Source of the DNA: CAIWHR01 sp039915505
Lineage (GTDB): Bacteria > Pseudomonadota > Gammaproteobacteria > Burkholderiales > Casimicrobiaceae
Length of the DNA: 20,816 nt
Direction: 5' to 3'
Assembly: GCA_039915505.1 (NCBI GenBank)
Contig: JBDSND010000021.1
Span: 1-20,816, forward strand
Position numbers and translations under genes: made by a program. A model generated the notes under the pieces. That model did no database searches. It was given only the letters and a program-made list of their open reading frames with translations, and had not been told where the DNA came from. Within the stretch, counting starts at the first letter, position 1. The number at the start of each line of letters is the position of its first letter. Positions 6,070 to 13,296 of this stretch are shown here, piece by piece.

Positions 6070-7878
6070 ATGAGCGGACCAGTCGACGCGGAAGGCGAGA
6101 CATTCGGTCCGTGGAATCCGGGGATCCGTTCCCAGGTGCCGGAGGAGCTGCTTCAGCTCTCAACCATCTTCAAGCCGGAGAATGTATTCACCTCCGTCGC
6201 CGAGGCCGCTGAGCTCCGCGATCTCACGGGGCTCGAGCTCGCCGAGCTCACCGTATTCAGGCCGCATCGGCTCGCCCTGCACGAGCTCCTGGTGCGGGTC
6301 ACCGCGAACATCGCGGTGCCAGATGGCTCGAAGATCGAGGACCTGGGCATCAACTTCCGGGCCATCACCAGGGTCATCCTGGAGCGCCACGTTGCACCGC
6401 AGATGGTGGCGATCGAGGCGCTCTATGACGCGTGCCGGCAGCGGATCCGCGAGATAATCGTACCGGAGGTTCGTGCGCTGCATGCCGAGCCTGCCGTTGC
6501 GTCAGCGCTGCCTGCGGCACGGCGCGGCCTGCTCGACTTCATCCGCCGGGCGCGGCCGAATCCGGTGCCGGAGCCGGCCGACGCGGCGCGGGGACGCGAG
6601 CTGCGGCTGTTGCAGAACTGGGAACACAAGGCCCGATCGTCGGGCAGTGCCGTCGAACGGGCGGCGTACCGCTCCCTGGCACGCGTGGTCGCGGCGCTGC
6701 TGACCCGCCATGGCGCGCCGTGGGCGAGCGACGATCTGATTGCCTCGCTCGCCGGCAATCTCGCCTGCAACAGCTTCGCGAGCGACGAGATCGGGGCGTT
6801 GATCGAGCCGCTGGTCGCCGACGCGGCGCGCGTCGAGGGATACATGATGCTTCCCCGCCAGGAGCACCCGGTGGTGATGAACACCAAGGGCGCCTCGGCT
6901 TCGGGTAAGAGCACCCTTCGCCCGCTGCAGAAAGCCCTTGCCGGCGACATCGGCGTCAACTGGACGGATTTCGCACTCATCAGTCCCGACATCTGGCGCA
7001 AGCAACTGCTGGACTACGCAAGCCTCGGCGCGGCGTACAAGTACGGCGGCGCGTTCACTGGCGAGGAGGTGCAGGTCATCGATCAGAAGCTCGACCGCTA
7101 CATGGCTCGAAAGGCGGAGCGCGGCGACATGTCGCATCTGTTGATCGACCGGTTTCGCTTCGACAGCTTCGCGGCGGATTCCGACGAGGCCGGTAGCAAT
7201 CTGCTCACCCGATTCGGGCAGACGGTGTACCTATTCTTCATGATCACAGCCCCGGCATCCCTGGTGGAGCGGGCATGGAATCGTGGCCTCGAGGTCGGAC
7301 GCTACAAGGCAGTCGACGATACTCTTGCGCACGCCGTCGAAGCCTACTCGGGGATGCCGCACGTTTTTTTCACCTGGATCGAGCGCAACGACAAGAACGT
7401 CCATTTCGAATTCCTCGACAACAACGTTGTCCAGGGCCAGCCGCCGCGCACCGTCGCATTCGGCACCAACGATACGTTGAATGTGCTCGACGTCAAGCGC
7501 CTGCTCGACGTCGAGCGTTATCGCAAGGTGAATGCGGCAGCGACGTCACCCGAAGGGCTCTACGTCGGGGACGAGTCGCTGGAGGCGGAGCGCAATACCG
7601 GATTCCTGAAGCAGTGCGTCGAGCGCTTCGACCATGTCAACGTGGCGGACCAGGAAACCGGCCGGGTCTACCTGAGGCTCGTTGCCGGCGGCGCCATCTG
7701 GAAGGATCGGGCCCTCCTGGATCGCGCTGGCGCCGATCCGGACGTGCGCGCAGGCCTCCTTGCCATGGTGCCTTCGGTGTTCGACACGGCACTGCCGGCG
7801 CCCGACGAGCCGTTGGTCCTCCGCGCGCAGCACCGGGTCGAGGAGATCCAAACCCTTGGACAATGGGGCCGCGGCTGA
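6070..7878 (+). CDS. Large zeta-toxin-like P-loop protein with an unassigned N-terminal half
   Basis: A 602-aa cytoplasmic protein. A Walker A motif, GASASGKST, is at residues 274-282 (Lys280), preceded by VVMNTK. It is followed by LISPDIWRKQL (Asp307, Arg310), in the place of the substrate-binding Asp/Arg segment of zeta/PezT kinases, and by SHLLIDRFRFDSF, a Walker-B-like strand. A TVYLFFMITAP strand and the VERAWNRGLEVGRY helix follow, as in zeta-like kinases. Residues 1-260 are largely alpha-helical with no motif I know; the C-terminal ~150 residues are also unassigned. Zeta toxins phosphorylate UDP-N-acetylglucosamine; whether this protein does cannot be read from sequence. Length is about twice that of a plain zeta toxin, and no epsilon-type antitoxin gene adjoins. 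GAGGGG (6057-6062) serves as ribosome site. A housekeeping kinase role is as likely as toxicity. Confidence 0.75.
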   Translation: MSGPVDAEGETFGPWNPGIRSQVPEELLQLSTIFKPENVFTSVAEAAELRDLTGLELAELTVFRPHRLALHELLVRVTANIAVPDGSKIEDLGINFRAITRVILERHVAPQMVAIEALYDACRQRIREIIVPEVRALHAEPAVASALPAARRGLLDFIRRARPNPVPEPADAARGRELRLLQNWEHKARSSGSAVERAAYRSLARVVAALLTRHGAPWASDDLIASLAGNLACNSFASDEIGALIEPLVADAARVEGYMMLPRQEHPVVMNTKGASASGKSTLRPLQKALAGDIGVNWTDFALISPDIWRKQLLDYASLGAAYKYGGAFTGEEVQVIDQKLDRYMARKAERGDMSHLLIDRFRFDSFAADSDEAGSNLLTRFGQTVYLFFMITAPASLVERAWNRGLEVGRYKAVDDTLAHAVEAYSGMPHVFFTWIERNDKNVHFEFLDNNVVQGQPPRTVAFGTNDTLNVLDVKRLLDVERYRKVNAAATSPEGLYVGDESLEAERNTGFLKQCVERFDHVNVADQETGRVYLRLVAGGAIWKDRALLDRAGADPDVRAGLLAMVPSVFDTALPAPDEPLVLRAQHRVEEIQTLGQWGRG

Positions 7879-7955
7879 CCTGGCGAAGGCCATCGAGTCG
7901 GGGCGCGCGAGCGCCTGAGAGCGCGATTGACTCCTACGCGCGCGCGTGGGCGACG

Positions 7956-7997
7956 GAGCGGACTCGGTGTTCGACAGAGCGGACCCGGTGTGCGACG
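7956..7997. repeat. Two-copy 21-bp tandem repeat
   Basis: GAGCGGACTCGGTGTTCGACA (7956-7976) is followed directly by a copy with three changes (7977-7997). It lies in the ~220-base non-coding gap after the zeta-like gene. No function is evident. Confidence 0.5.
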
Positions 7998-8098
7998 TCA
8001 TTCGGCGGATACCCGACCGCGCCGTGCGCCTCGGCATGCGACCGGCCCGTGCCCTGCCGGCTACTGCACTTGCAACAGGAATGCCGCCTCCGTCGCGC

Positions 8099-8392
8099 TC
8101 AGCGCAGCTCGTTGATCGCGGCGGTGATGGCCTGCGCCACCCGCTCGCGATCGGCGGGGACTTCGCCCATGATCACGTCCCAATGCAGCCGGACATAGGC
8201 GGATCGACGCCTCGTCTTCAGCACGAGTGTCTGGAGTCCCCGCTCCTGGCCGAAGGCGTAGTCCGTGGCATAGCCGAGAAGATCGTGGACGCCGCCTTCC
8301 CAAATGCCCGCCTGTACGGCGTCGATGATCGCCGCCATGCGACGGTGGAACTCGCGCGGCACCTCGATCGTGAGCGGATCGCTAGCCATCAT
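8099..8392 (-). CDS. Small hypothetical protein (97 aa), orphan
   Basis: A minus-strand frame ending at TGA/stop at 8099, read from the ATG at 8392. The protein begins MMASDPLTIEVPREFHRRMA and continues with a helical region, then LQTLVLKTRRRSAYVRLHWD and a final helix, AQAITAAINELR. It is soluble, with no signal peptide or transmembrane segment. Third positions are rich in G/C and the amino-acid mix is natural, so I take it as a real gene. An alternative GTG start at 8443 adds 17 residues, but those look non-coding. No clear ribosome site is seen for either start. The family is not recognised. It is flanked by plus-strand genes and faces the zeta-like gene tail to tail; proximity does not show that it is an antitoxin. 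Confidence 0.55.
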   Translation of the reverse strand: MMASDPLTIEVPREFHRRMAAIIDAVQAGIWEGGVHDLLGYATDYAFGQERGLQTLVLKTRRRSAYVRLHWDVIMGEVPADRERVAQAITAAINELR

Positions 8393-8820
8393 GTCGAGCG
8401 TGATGGGTATGCACGGCGGTTCCGTCGTCCTCCCCACATGCACGCGCAGCGAGTCCCGTCACCCTGGCGCAAAAGCCGCAAGGTGGTCGCTCGATCGCGC
8501 AACGCCCCCGTTCCGTAAGGTCCATTGAGGTCATGCCCGAGTATTCGCCTGTTCGATCAAACCCGCAAGGCGCGTCGGCTCCAACAGGCGCGTCGGCTCC
8601 CTTGGCGACGCACCCTGCTGGCGGATGTGCCCGCAAACGCGGGGATCCGCCACCGTGCGCCAACGGAGGCCGGTCGGGCTGGTGCCCTACTTGGAATGCG
8701 TCGCGTCTTTCCACATCGCCGAACACACTCGCCACTCGCGCGCGTCAACCCGCAAAGATGCGCGAGACCCGCGCCTTCGACCCATATCGTGCGTGCGGGA
8801 CATTACTCGAAAGGGATACC
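8393..8820. other. Non-coding gap with a short tandem duplication
   Basis: About 430 bases between the orphan minus-strand gene and the cupin gene. The only structure noticed is an 18-base-period direct repeat of GGCGCGTCGGCTCC at 8569-8582 and 8587-8600. The plus-strand frame in register with the cupin is open here, but its product is rich in Pro, Ala, Arg and Cys and not protein-like. The promoter for the cupin presumably lies in this gap; none was clear. Confidence 0.5.
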
Positions 8821-9228
8821 GTGGATTCGATTCGCCAGTTGGTGGTTGCGGTCTGCATGGCCGGCGCCTTCCCTGCGCTGGCTCAGGAGGGCACTGCGCG
8901 GCCGCAGCTCGTGTTGCAGGAGGTCGTGACCGGCATGCCGCGAGGGGACAGGCAGGAAGTTCGGGTCATGACGGCCGAGTTCAAGCCGGGTGACAAGACT
9001 GTGTTTCACACCCACCGCTCGCCGGTGACCGTGTACATCTTGGAGGGCGCCTTCACCCTCGAGATGGAAGGACGCTCATCGCTCATCGTCAAGGCCGGTG
9101 AGGCGTTCGTGGAACCACCCCACGTCAAGATGACCGGATACAACCGGAGCAAGACCGCGCCGCTGCGGCTGGTGATTTTTTACGCCAGCGACGTCGACAC
9201 GCCATTTCTCGATCCGATCGCGCCGTAG
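8821..9228 (+). CDS. Secreted cupin-domain protein
   Basis: A 135-aa protein starting at GTG (8821). The start is fixed by GAAAGGG (8809-8815) five bases upstream and by the signal peptide that begins there: a short charged start, the core LVVAVCMAGAFPA, and a likely cleavage after ALAQ near residue 22. The mature part is a single cupin barrel. Motif 1 is GDKTVFHTHRSPVTVYILEG, with the two metal-ligand histidines; the usual Glu of this motif is not in place. Motif 2 contains GEAFVEPPHVKMTGYN, with the third His. A periplasmic location is inferred. Such small exported cupins often accompany quercetinase-like or stress functions, but no substrate can be assigned. It is monocistronic as far as the window shows. 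Confidence 0.85.
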   Translation: MDSIRQLVVAVCMAGAFPALAQEGTARPQLVLQEVVTGMPRGDRQEVRVMTAEFKPGDKTVFHTHRSPVTVYILEGAFTLEMEGRSSLIVKAGEAFVEPPHVKMTGYNRSKTAPLRLVIFYASDVDTPFLDPIAP

Positions 9229-9438
9229 CGTTCGAGAACTGCTCTATCATCTCGGGGCGGCGCAGCGGCCCTTTGGTCGCCGGGCCGGCAATCCGCGGGC
9301 GTTGCGACCGCGCGCGCGGGTGCCTGCCGTTTCCGTGTGCCTCGCATGGGCCGATGGCAGGCGTCCCGCGACATCATGGCGACGCAGCCAGTCGTTTTCG
9401 ATTACCCTAGAGCTTTCCACCCTACCGGGAGCGATGAC

Positions 9439-9594
9439 TTGCCGAAACCGAACTATGAGTTTGCCAAGCGACAGCGGGACCTCGCGAAGAAGCAGAAGAA
9501 GGAGGCCAAGCGTCAGCGCAAGGCCGAGACCGGAGAGGCAGCGCCTCCGGAGAGTCCCGACACGCCCCCGCCGGCGGAAAAGCCCGAGCCCTAA
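9439..9594 (+). CDS. Small lysine-rich conserved-type protein (51 aa, TTG start)
   Basis: The frame contains PKPNYEFAKRQRDLAKKQK, then a Lys/Arg run and a Pro/Glu-rich C-terminus. From memory, small proteins with the pattern PKPNYxFxKRQ(K/R)ELAKKKK occur widely in beta- and gammaproteobacteria as uncharacterised proteins, so this is probably a genuine short gene. I place the start at TTG 9439, because it aligns with the usual MPKPNY beginning and has CGGGAG (9426-9431) seven bases upstream. An in-frame ATG at 9337 would add 34 residues that look non-coding. The central part should form a strongly basic helix (about residues 8-30), which could bind nucleic acid. No function is known to me. Confidence 0.6.
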   Translation: MPKPNYEFAKRQRDLAKKQKKEAKRQRKAETGEAAPPESPDTPPPAEKPEP

Positions 9595-9871
9595 GCTCAA
9601 GCCTGAAGCCCGAACCTTGCGGCCGCCGAGTTTAGAGAGCCGGCCGAGCCTTAAGCTTGGCGTGCCTGATCGGAACGCCATGCCGTACGTGCGTCCCTGC
9701 ACGTCGTTCTCTTGCGGCAGCAGGGCGGCAGGACCCTGCGGATGCAAAGGCCATCGTTCGCCAGTCGTGGTCGCGCCGTGACGATCGACGTGCGCGTTCG
9801 CCCCCGTCGCGCGGTTCCCGGATCGTTGCCGCAACGACGAGCGGTGGGACGCGGCGGATGGGTGCAACAGC

Positions 9872-10981
9872 TCAGGTCCGCCCGTTGAAGTAAGCGTCGA
9901 CGGCCGCTTGTGGCACGGCATCCACGCTGCGAAACGCCCACTTCGGCTGCCGATCCTTGTCGATCAACGCAGCGCGCACCCCTTCCGGAAAATCGTGGCC
10001 CCGCGTGAACATCCTTGCGAGGGCGAGATCCGCCGCAAGGGTCTCTCGCAGCGATCGCCCGCGCATGCGGCGAAAGTGTTCGAATCCCACGTGCACCGAA
10101 GTCGGCGATCCAGCCGCAAGGCTTGCCGCCTGCGCGTCAATCCACGGATCGGTGCGTGCCTCGTGGGCGACCAGCGCGAGGAACTGGGTAACGGTGCGCG
10201 CCTGACCGATCCGCGCGAGGGCCGCACGGCGTTCCGGCAGATTGCCGGGCACGAGCTGCTCCACGGGTGTGGCGTACGTCGCAAGGGCCGCCGCGAGTCG
10301 TGCGGCGTCATCATGGGCGTCACCGCACCAGTCGAGCGTAGCGAGGCTGGCATAGACCTCGTCGCGCTGGGCGAGGTCGATCGACCAATCGGCGAGTCGC
10401 GCCTCCAGGGCATCGTGCTCGCCCATGACTGCGCCGGTCAGAGCTACGAAGGGCCCGACACCCGCGGGCATGCGATCGAGGAACCATGTGGCAGCAACAT
10501 CGGGGAAAAGTCCGATGCGGGTCTCCGGCATGGCCAAGCGCGCCCCCGGCGACACGACGCGATGCGACCCCGCGACCGACATGCCCAGCCCCGCGCCCAT
10601 GGTGATGCCGTGAGCCCAGGTCAAGAGCGGTTTCGGATACTCGAACATCATCTCGACCAGCCGGTACTCGCTCGCGAACTGGCGGTCCGCCCATGCATGG
10701 CGGCGTGGCCCGCCTGCAAGCACGGCCCGCATCATCGTGACCACATCCCCGCCGGAGCAGAACGCGCGATCTCCCTCGGCGTCGAGCACCACGCACGCGA
10801 TCGACTCGTCTGAGGCCCAGGCCGGCAGTTGTACGAGCAGGCGATCGCACATCTCGACATTGAGGGCGTTCATTTGGCGCGGCCGCGTCAGCCGCGCGAA
10901 GCCGATGCGGCGGCCGTTCATGGCTGCACGCTCGTCGATGGCTACGGGTTCGGCAGGGGGCAGGGCGGCAGGGGAGCTCAT
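9872..10981 (-). CDS. 3-hydroxyisobutyryl-CoA hydrolase / enoyl-CoA hydratase-family protein
   Basis: A 369-aa crotonase-fold protein matching the HIBYL-CoA hydrolase subgroup in length and motifs. That enzyme frees 3-hydroxyisobutyrate from its CoA ester in valine breakdown. Visible: the oxyanion-hole segment AFCSGGDV (residues 73-80), the second loop HGITMGAGLGMSVAGSHRVV (124-143), and MPETRIGLFPDV (151-162), with Glu153 and Asp161 in the catalytic region. The subgroup-specific C-terminal motif EGVRAALIDKDRQPKW lies near residues 332-347. The ATG at 10981 gives an N-terminus slightly longer than usual; Met21 is an alternative, since neither has a strong ribosome site. It is the only long minus-strand gene here and diverges from the FAH-family gene. 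No other valine-pathway gene is in view, so a different acyl-CoA substrate is possible. Confidence 0.88.
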   Translation of the reverse strand: MSSPAALPPAEPVAIDERAAMNGRRIGFARLTRPRQMNALNVEMCDRLLVQLPAWASDESIACVVLDAEGDRAFCSGGDVVTMMRAVLAGGPRRHAWADRQFASEYRLVEMMFEYPKPLLTWAHGITMGAGLGMSVAGSHRVVSPGARLAMPETRIGLFPDVAATWFLDRMPAGVGPFVALTGAVMGEHDALEARLADWSIDLAQRDEVYASLATLDWCGDAHDDAARLAAALATYATPVEQLVPGNLPERRAALARIGQARTVTQFLALVAHEARTDPWIDAQAASLAAGSPTSVHVGFEHFRRMRGRSLRETLAADLALARMFTRGHDFPEGVRAALIDKDRQPKWAFRSVDAVPQAAVDAYFNGRT

Positions 10982-11416
10982 GGACCGTGGCGACGGGTAT
11001 CGGGGAGCGGTGGAGGGCCGGTTTCGCGCCGCTGCTGACGCGAAGTCCTAAGCTTCCAGCCTACTGGCCGCGACGCCAGGCGTCAAAGCACGTCGCCGAC
11101 CCGCCGCCGAAGTGGGTCGAATGCGGCCCGCCGTTGCCGCGGTCACCACCAGCATGCGAGCCGGTTTGCCTCACTTGTATACGCCGACTTCGAGGAAGTC
11201 GCGGTCGCCGAGCTTTTCGATGTGCGCCGACTTGTCCCGGATCTACGCGACGCGAAGAGCCCGACCCCGCTCACCCGGGTGCGGCGCGGCCTCGGCGGCG
11301 GGTTCAGATTTCGTGAACACGCCGCAGAGCGAAAGGGGGTACCTCGCACGGTTCTGGGACCGTGCCGAGCGCGCGTTGCGGCGCCGCCTAAGGGAGAGCG
11401 CGCGATCGTGACGCCG
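10982..11416. other. Divergent intergenic region with a possible gene remnant
   Basis: About 435 bases between the divergent hydrolase and FAH-family genes. On the minus strand, 11171-11242 reads RDKSAHIEKLGDRDFLEVGVYK followed by a stop; this looks like the C-terminal end of a protein, but an in-frame stop lies just upstream and there is no start codon. It may be a decayed 3' end or chance. Nothing else with clear coding or RNA character was seen. Promoters for both flanking genes should lie here. Confidence 0.35.
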
Positions 11417-11422
11417 TATAAT
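11417..11422 (+). promoter_or_regulatory. Consensus -10 box (TATAAT) before the FAH-family gene
   Basis: A perfect TATAAT in very GC-rich DNA, 32 bases before the ATG at 11454. No good -35 is at the standard distance. Its position argues against the upstream ATG at 11424, which would fall before the expected transcription start. Confidence 0.45.
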
Positions 11423-11453
11423 CATGAATTCCACGCGCAAACACGGCGAGATC

Positions 11454-12161
11454 ATGACCGAGAAACGTAACCCGTCTTTTGTGATCGATATCGGACCGCG
11501 GCCGTCATTGCCGGTCGCCGGCAGCGACCAGCGCTTTCCGGTGGGGCGCATCTACTGCGTTGGGCGCAACTACGCCGACCATGCCCGGGAGATGGGGCAC
11601 GACCCCGACCGCGAGCCGCCGTTCTTTTTCATGAAGGCGCCGAACTCGATCGTCGAAAACAATTCCACCATCGCCTTTCCGGTTAAATCGAAGGACGTGC
11701 ACCACGAGATCGAGCTCGTGGTGGCGATCGGCAGCGGTGGGAGGAACATCTCGACCGACCAGGCGCTCGAGCACGTGTGGGGTTACGCCGTGGGGATCGA
11801 CATGACCCGGCGCGACCTGCAGGGCGAGGCGAAGAAGATGGGCCGCCCCTGGGAAATGGGCAAGAGCTTCGACCAGTCCGCTCCCTGCTCGGCCCTGCGT
11901 CCGGCGAGCGAGATTGGCCACCCCGCCAAGGGTGCAATCACGCTCAAGGTCAACGGCAAGATGCGCCAGGAGGGGGACATCGTCCAACAGATCTGGGACG
12001 TCCAGGAACAGATCGCCTACCTGTCGGACCTACTGACGCTGCAACCAGGTGACCTCATCTTCACCGGGACGCCGGCGGGCGTCGGTCCGGTGCAGCCGGG
12101 CGACAAGCTAGAGGGCCATATTGACGGGGTCGGGGACGTGATGGTGACCTACGCGCGGTAA
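11454..12161 (+). CDS. Fumarylacetoacetate hydrolase-family protein (fumarylpyruvate hydrolase-like)
   Basis: A 235-aa enzyme of the FAH family, in the short fumarylpyruvate hydrolase/YcgM-like branch. These enzymes hydrolyse C-C bonds of acylpyruvates, as in the gentisate pathway, using Mg or Mn. Family landmarks are RIYCVGRNYADHAREM (about 32-47), PFFFMKAPNSI, the metal-ligand pair in HHEIELVVAIG (Glu85, Glu87), Asp116 in GYAVGIDMTRRDLQ, Lys137 in GKSFDQSAP, and the C-terminal GDLIFTGTPAGVGPV. The ATG at 11454 is preferred to that at 11424, which lies two bases after a TATAAT box; a weak GGCGAG precedes 11454. The next gene, an SDR, starts 75 bases later and may be co-transcribed. No gentisate dioxygenase is present, so the substrate is open. 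Confidence 0.87.
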   Translation: MTEKRNPSFVIDIGPRPSLPVAGSDQRFPVGRIYCVGRNYADHAREMGHDPDREPPFFFMKAPNSIVENNSTIAFPVKSKDVHHEIELVVAIGSGGRNISTDQALEHVWGYAVGIDMTRRDLQGEAKKMGRPWEMGKSFDQSAPCSALRPASEIGHPAKGAITLKVNGKMRQEGDIVQQIWDVQEQIAYLSDLLTLQPGDLIFTGTPAGVGPVQPGDKLEGHIDGVGDVMVTYAR

Positions 12162-12162
12162 G

Positions 12163-12174
12163 GCCGCATGCGGC
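12163..12174. other. Perfect 12-bp palindrome after the FAH-family gene
   Basis: GCCGCATGCGGC starts two bases after the stop codon. It could form a short hairpin, but no T-run follows; chance is likely in DNA this GC-rich. Confidence 0.25.
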
Positions 12175-12236
12175 ACGGGCGTGCATGATCCGCAGTGCGC
12201 GTCATCCATCGGATTCGTGCCCGCGAGCCAGTAGCC

Positions 12237-12932
12237 ATGACCTCCACGGTCCTTGTCACCGGCGCGACGGGCACCCTCGGCCAAGCGGTGGTCTCGGCGT
12301 TCGTCCGGCGCGGCGAACGGTTGGTGCTCGTGGCGCGCGACGCGGCAGCGCTCGAGCGCGCGTTCGGAACCGACAGTGCCGATCGGCTCTGCCTTGCTGT
12401 CGATCTTCTTGACGCGCAGGCGACGGAGGATGCCGTTGCTGCCGTCGTGCGCAAACTGGGTCGGGTCGACGTGCTCTGCAATCTCGCTGGCGGTTTTCGC
12501 ATGGGCGAGGCCGTGCACGAAACGACCGACGCCACGCTCGACGCGCTGTTCGACGTGAACGTTCGCACGCTGGTGCACGCGGCGCGTGCCGTCGTGCCGG
12601 GCATGTTGGCCCAGGGCGCGGGCAGGATCGTGAATGTCGCCGCGGCCTCGGGCTTGCGCGGTACGGCGCACATGGGCGCCTACACCGCGAGCAAGAGCGC
12701 GGTCATCCGGCTCACCGAGGCGATGGCGGCGGAACTGCGGGAGCGCAACATCAACGTCAATTGCGTACTGCCGAGCGTGATCGACACCCCCGAGAACCGG
12801 GCCGCCATGCCCGATGCCGATCCGAGCCGCTGGGTGGATGCTGCGGATCTTGCCGAGGTCATCGTCTTCCTGACGTCCGACGCAGCGCGCGCCGTGCATG
12901 GGGCGACGCTACCGGTAACTGGGCTGTCCTGA
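12237..12932 (+). CDS. Short-chain dehydrogenase/reductase (SDR) family oxidoreductase
   Basis: A 231-aa Rossmann-fold NAD(P)-dependent oxidoreductase of the classical SDR family. The cofactor motif TGATGTLG is at residues 8-15, the NLAGG motif at 82-86, the structural Asn109 in FDVNVRT, the catalytic Ser138 in NVAAASG, and the catalytic Tyr149-x3-Lys153 in GAYTASK. The C-terminal VHGATLPVTG matches the usual SDR ending. The substrate is unknown; 3-oxoacyl or sugar/alcohol reduction are common in this group. The ATG at 12237 is used because it starts directly before the first beta-strand; a GTG at 12195 in frame adds 14 unlikely residues. It lies 75 bases after the FAH-family gene on the same strand and is probably in the same transcript. 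Confidence 0.88.
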   Translation: MTSTVLVTGATGTLGQAVVSAFVRRGERLVLVARDAAALERAFGTDSADRLCLAVDLLDAQATEDAVAAVVRKLGRVDVLCNLAGGFRMGEAVHETTDATLDALFDVNVRTLVHAARAVVPGMLAQGAGRIVNVAAASGLRGTAHMGAYTASKSAVIRLTEAMAAELRERNINVNCVLPSVIDTPENRAAMPDADPSRWVDAADLAEVIVFLTSDAARAVHGATLPVTGLS

Positions 12933-13033
12933 GCGGTGCCGGTGCTTCGGCGTCGGCCGGATCCCTGCCCCGAACGGCGTGGATGCCTACACGAGCGCCG
13001 CGTGGTTTGCTCTATAGTCGAGCGTGTAGTTGT

Positions 13034-13165
13034 ACCGGCCATTTGAGTCGTACTGGCCTTCGAACCCAACTGGCCTTCGAGTCCAACCGGCCGTCGAGCC
13101 CAACCGGCCTTCGAGCCCAACCGGCCGTCGAGCCCAACCGGCCTTCGAACTCAACCGGCCGTTGG
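13034..13165. repeat. 17-bp minisatellite, eight units
   Basis: Tandem array with unit CAACCGGCCTTCGAGCC. The ACCGGCC/ACTGGCC core begins at 13034, 13052, 13069, 13086, 13103, 13120, 13137 and 13154; after the first step of 18 the period is exactly 17. From unit 3 on, the base after GGCC alternates T and G (GGCCTTCGA/GGCCGTCGA), suggesting growth by 34-bp doublets. The outer units are more diverged than the inner ones. Since 17 is not a multiple of 3, all frames pass through it as a 17-residue peptide repeat, but no gene spans it convincingly. It lies in the 364-base spacer before the crystallin-like gene; a TATAGT at 13013-13018 just before it could place it in the 5' leader. Confidence 0.9.
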
Positions 13166-13296
13166 CCAAGCGGACGTTCGAGCCACCCGTCTATTCGCAC
13201 CGTAGCGGCCGTTTGGACCGGCACGGTGTTCGGGCCGCAATGCTATCGCATGCGGGACGACGTCCAGCAACTGAAACGTTTTCGGAGGGTACTGCA

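Noticed and set aside
8533..8820. N-terminal extension of the cupin
   Set aside because: It would bury a clear signal peptide 96 residues inside the protein; the GTG at 8821 has a ribosome site.
9247..9921. 224-codon minus-strand frame opposite the small basic protein
   Set aside because: The Leu/Arg/Gly-rich product is the mirror of a Lys-codon run; it has no motif and no ribosome site.
11424..11453. Upstream ATG start for the FAH-family gene
   Set aside because: It lies two bases after TATAAT, before the expected transcript start, and has no ribosome site.
13034..13165. CRISPR array reading of the 17-bp repeats
   Set aside because: The units are contiguous, with no unique spacers, and are too short for CRISPR repeats; no cas gene is present.
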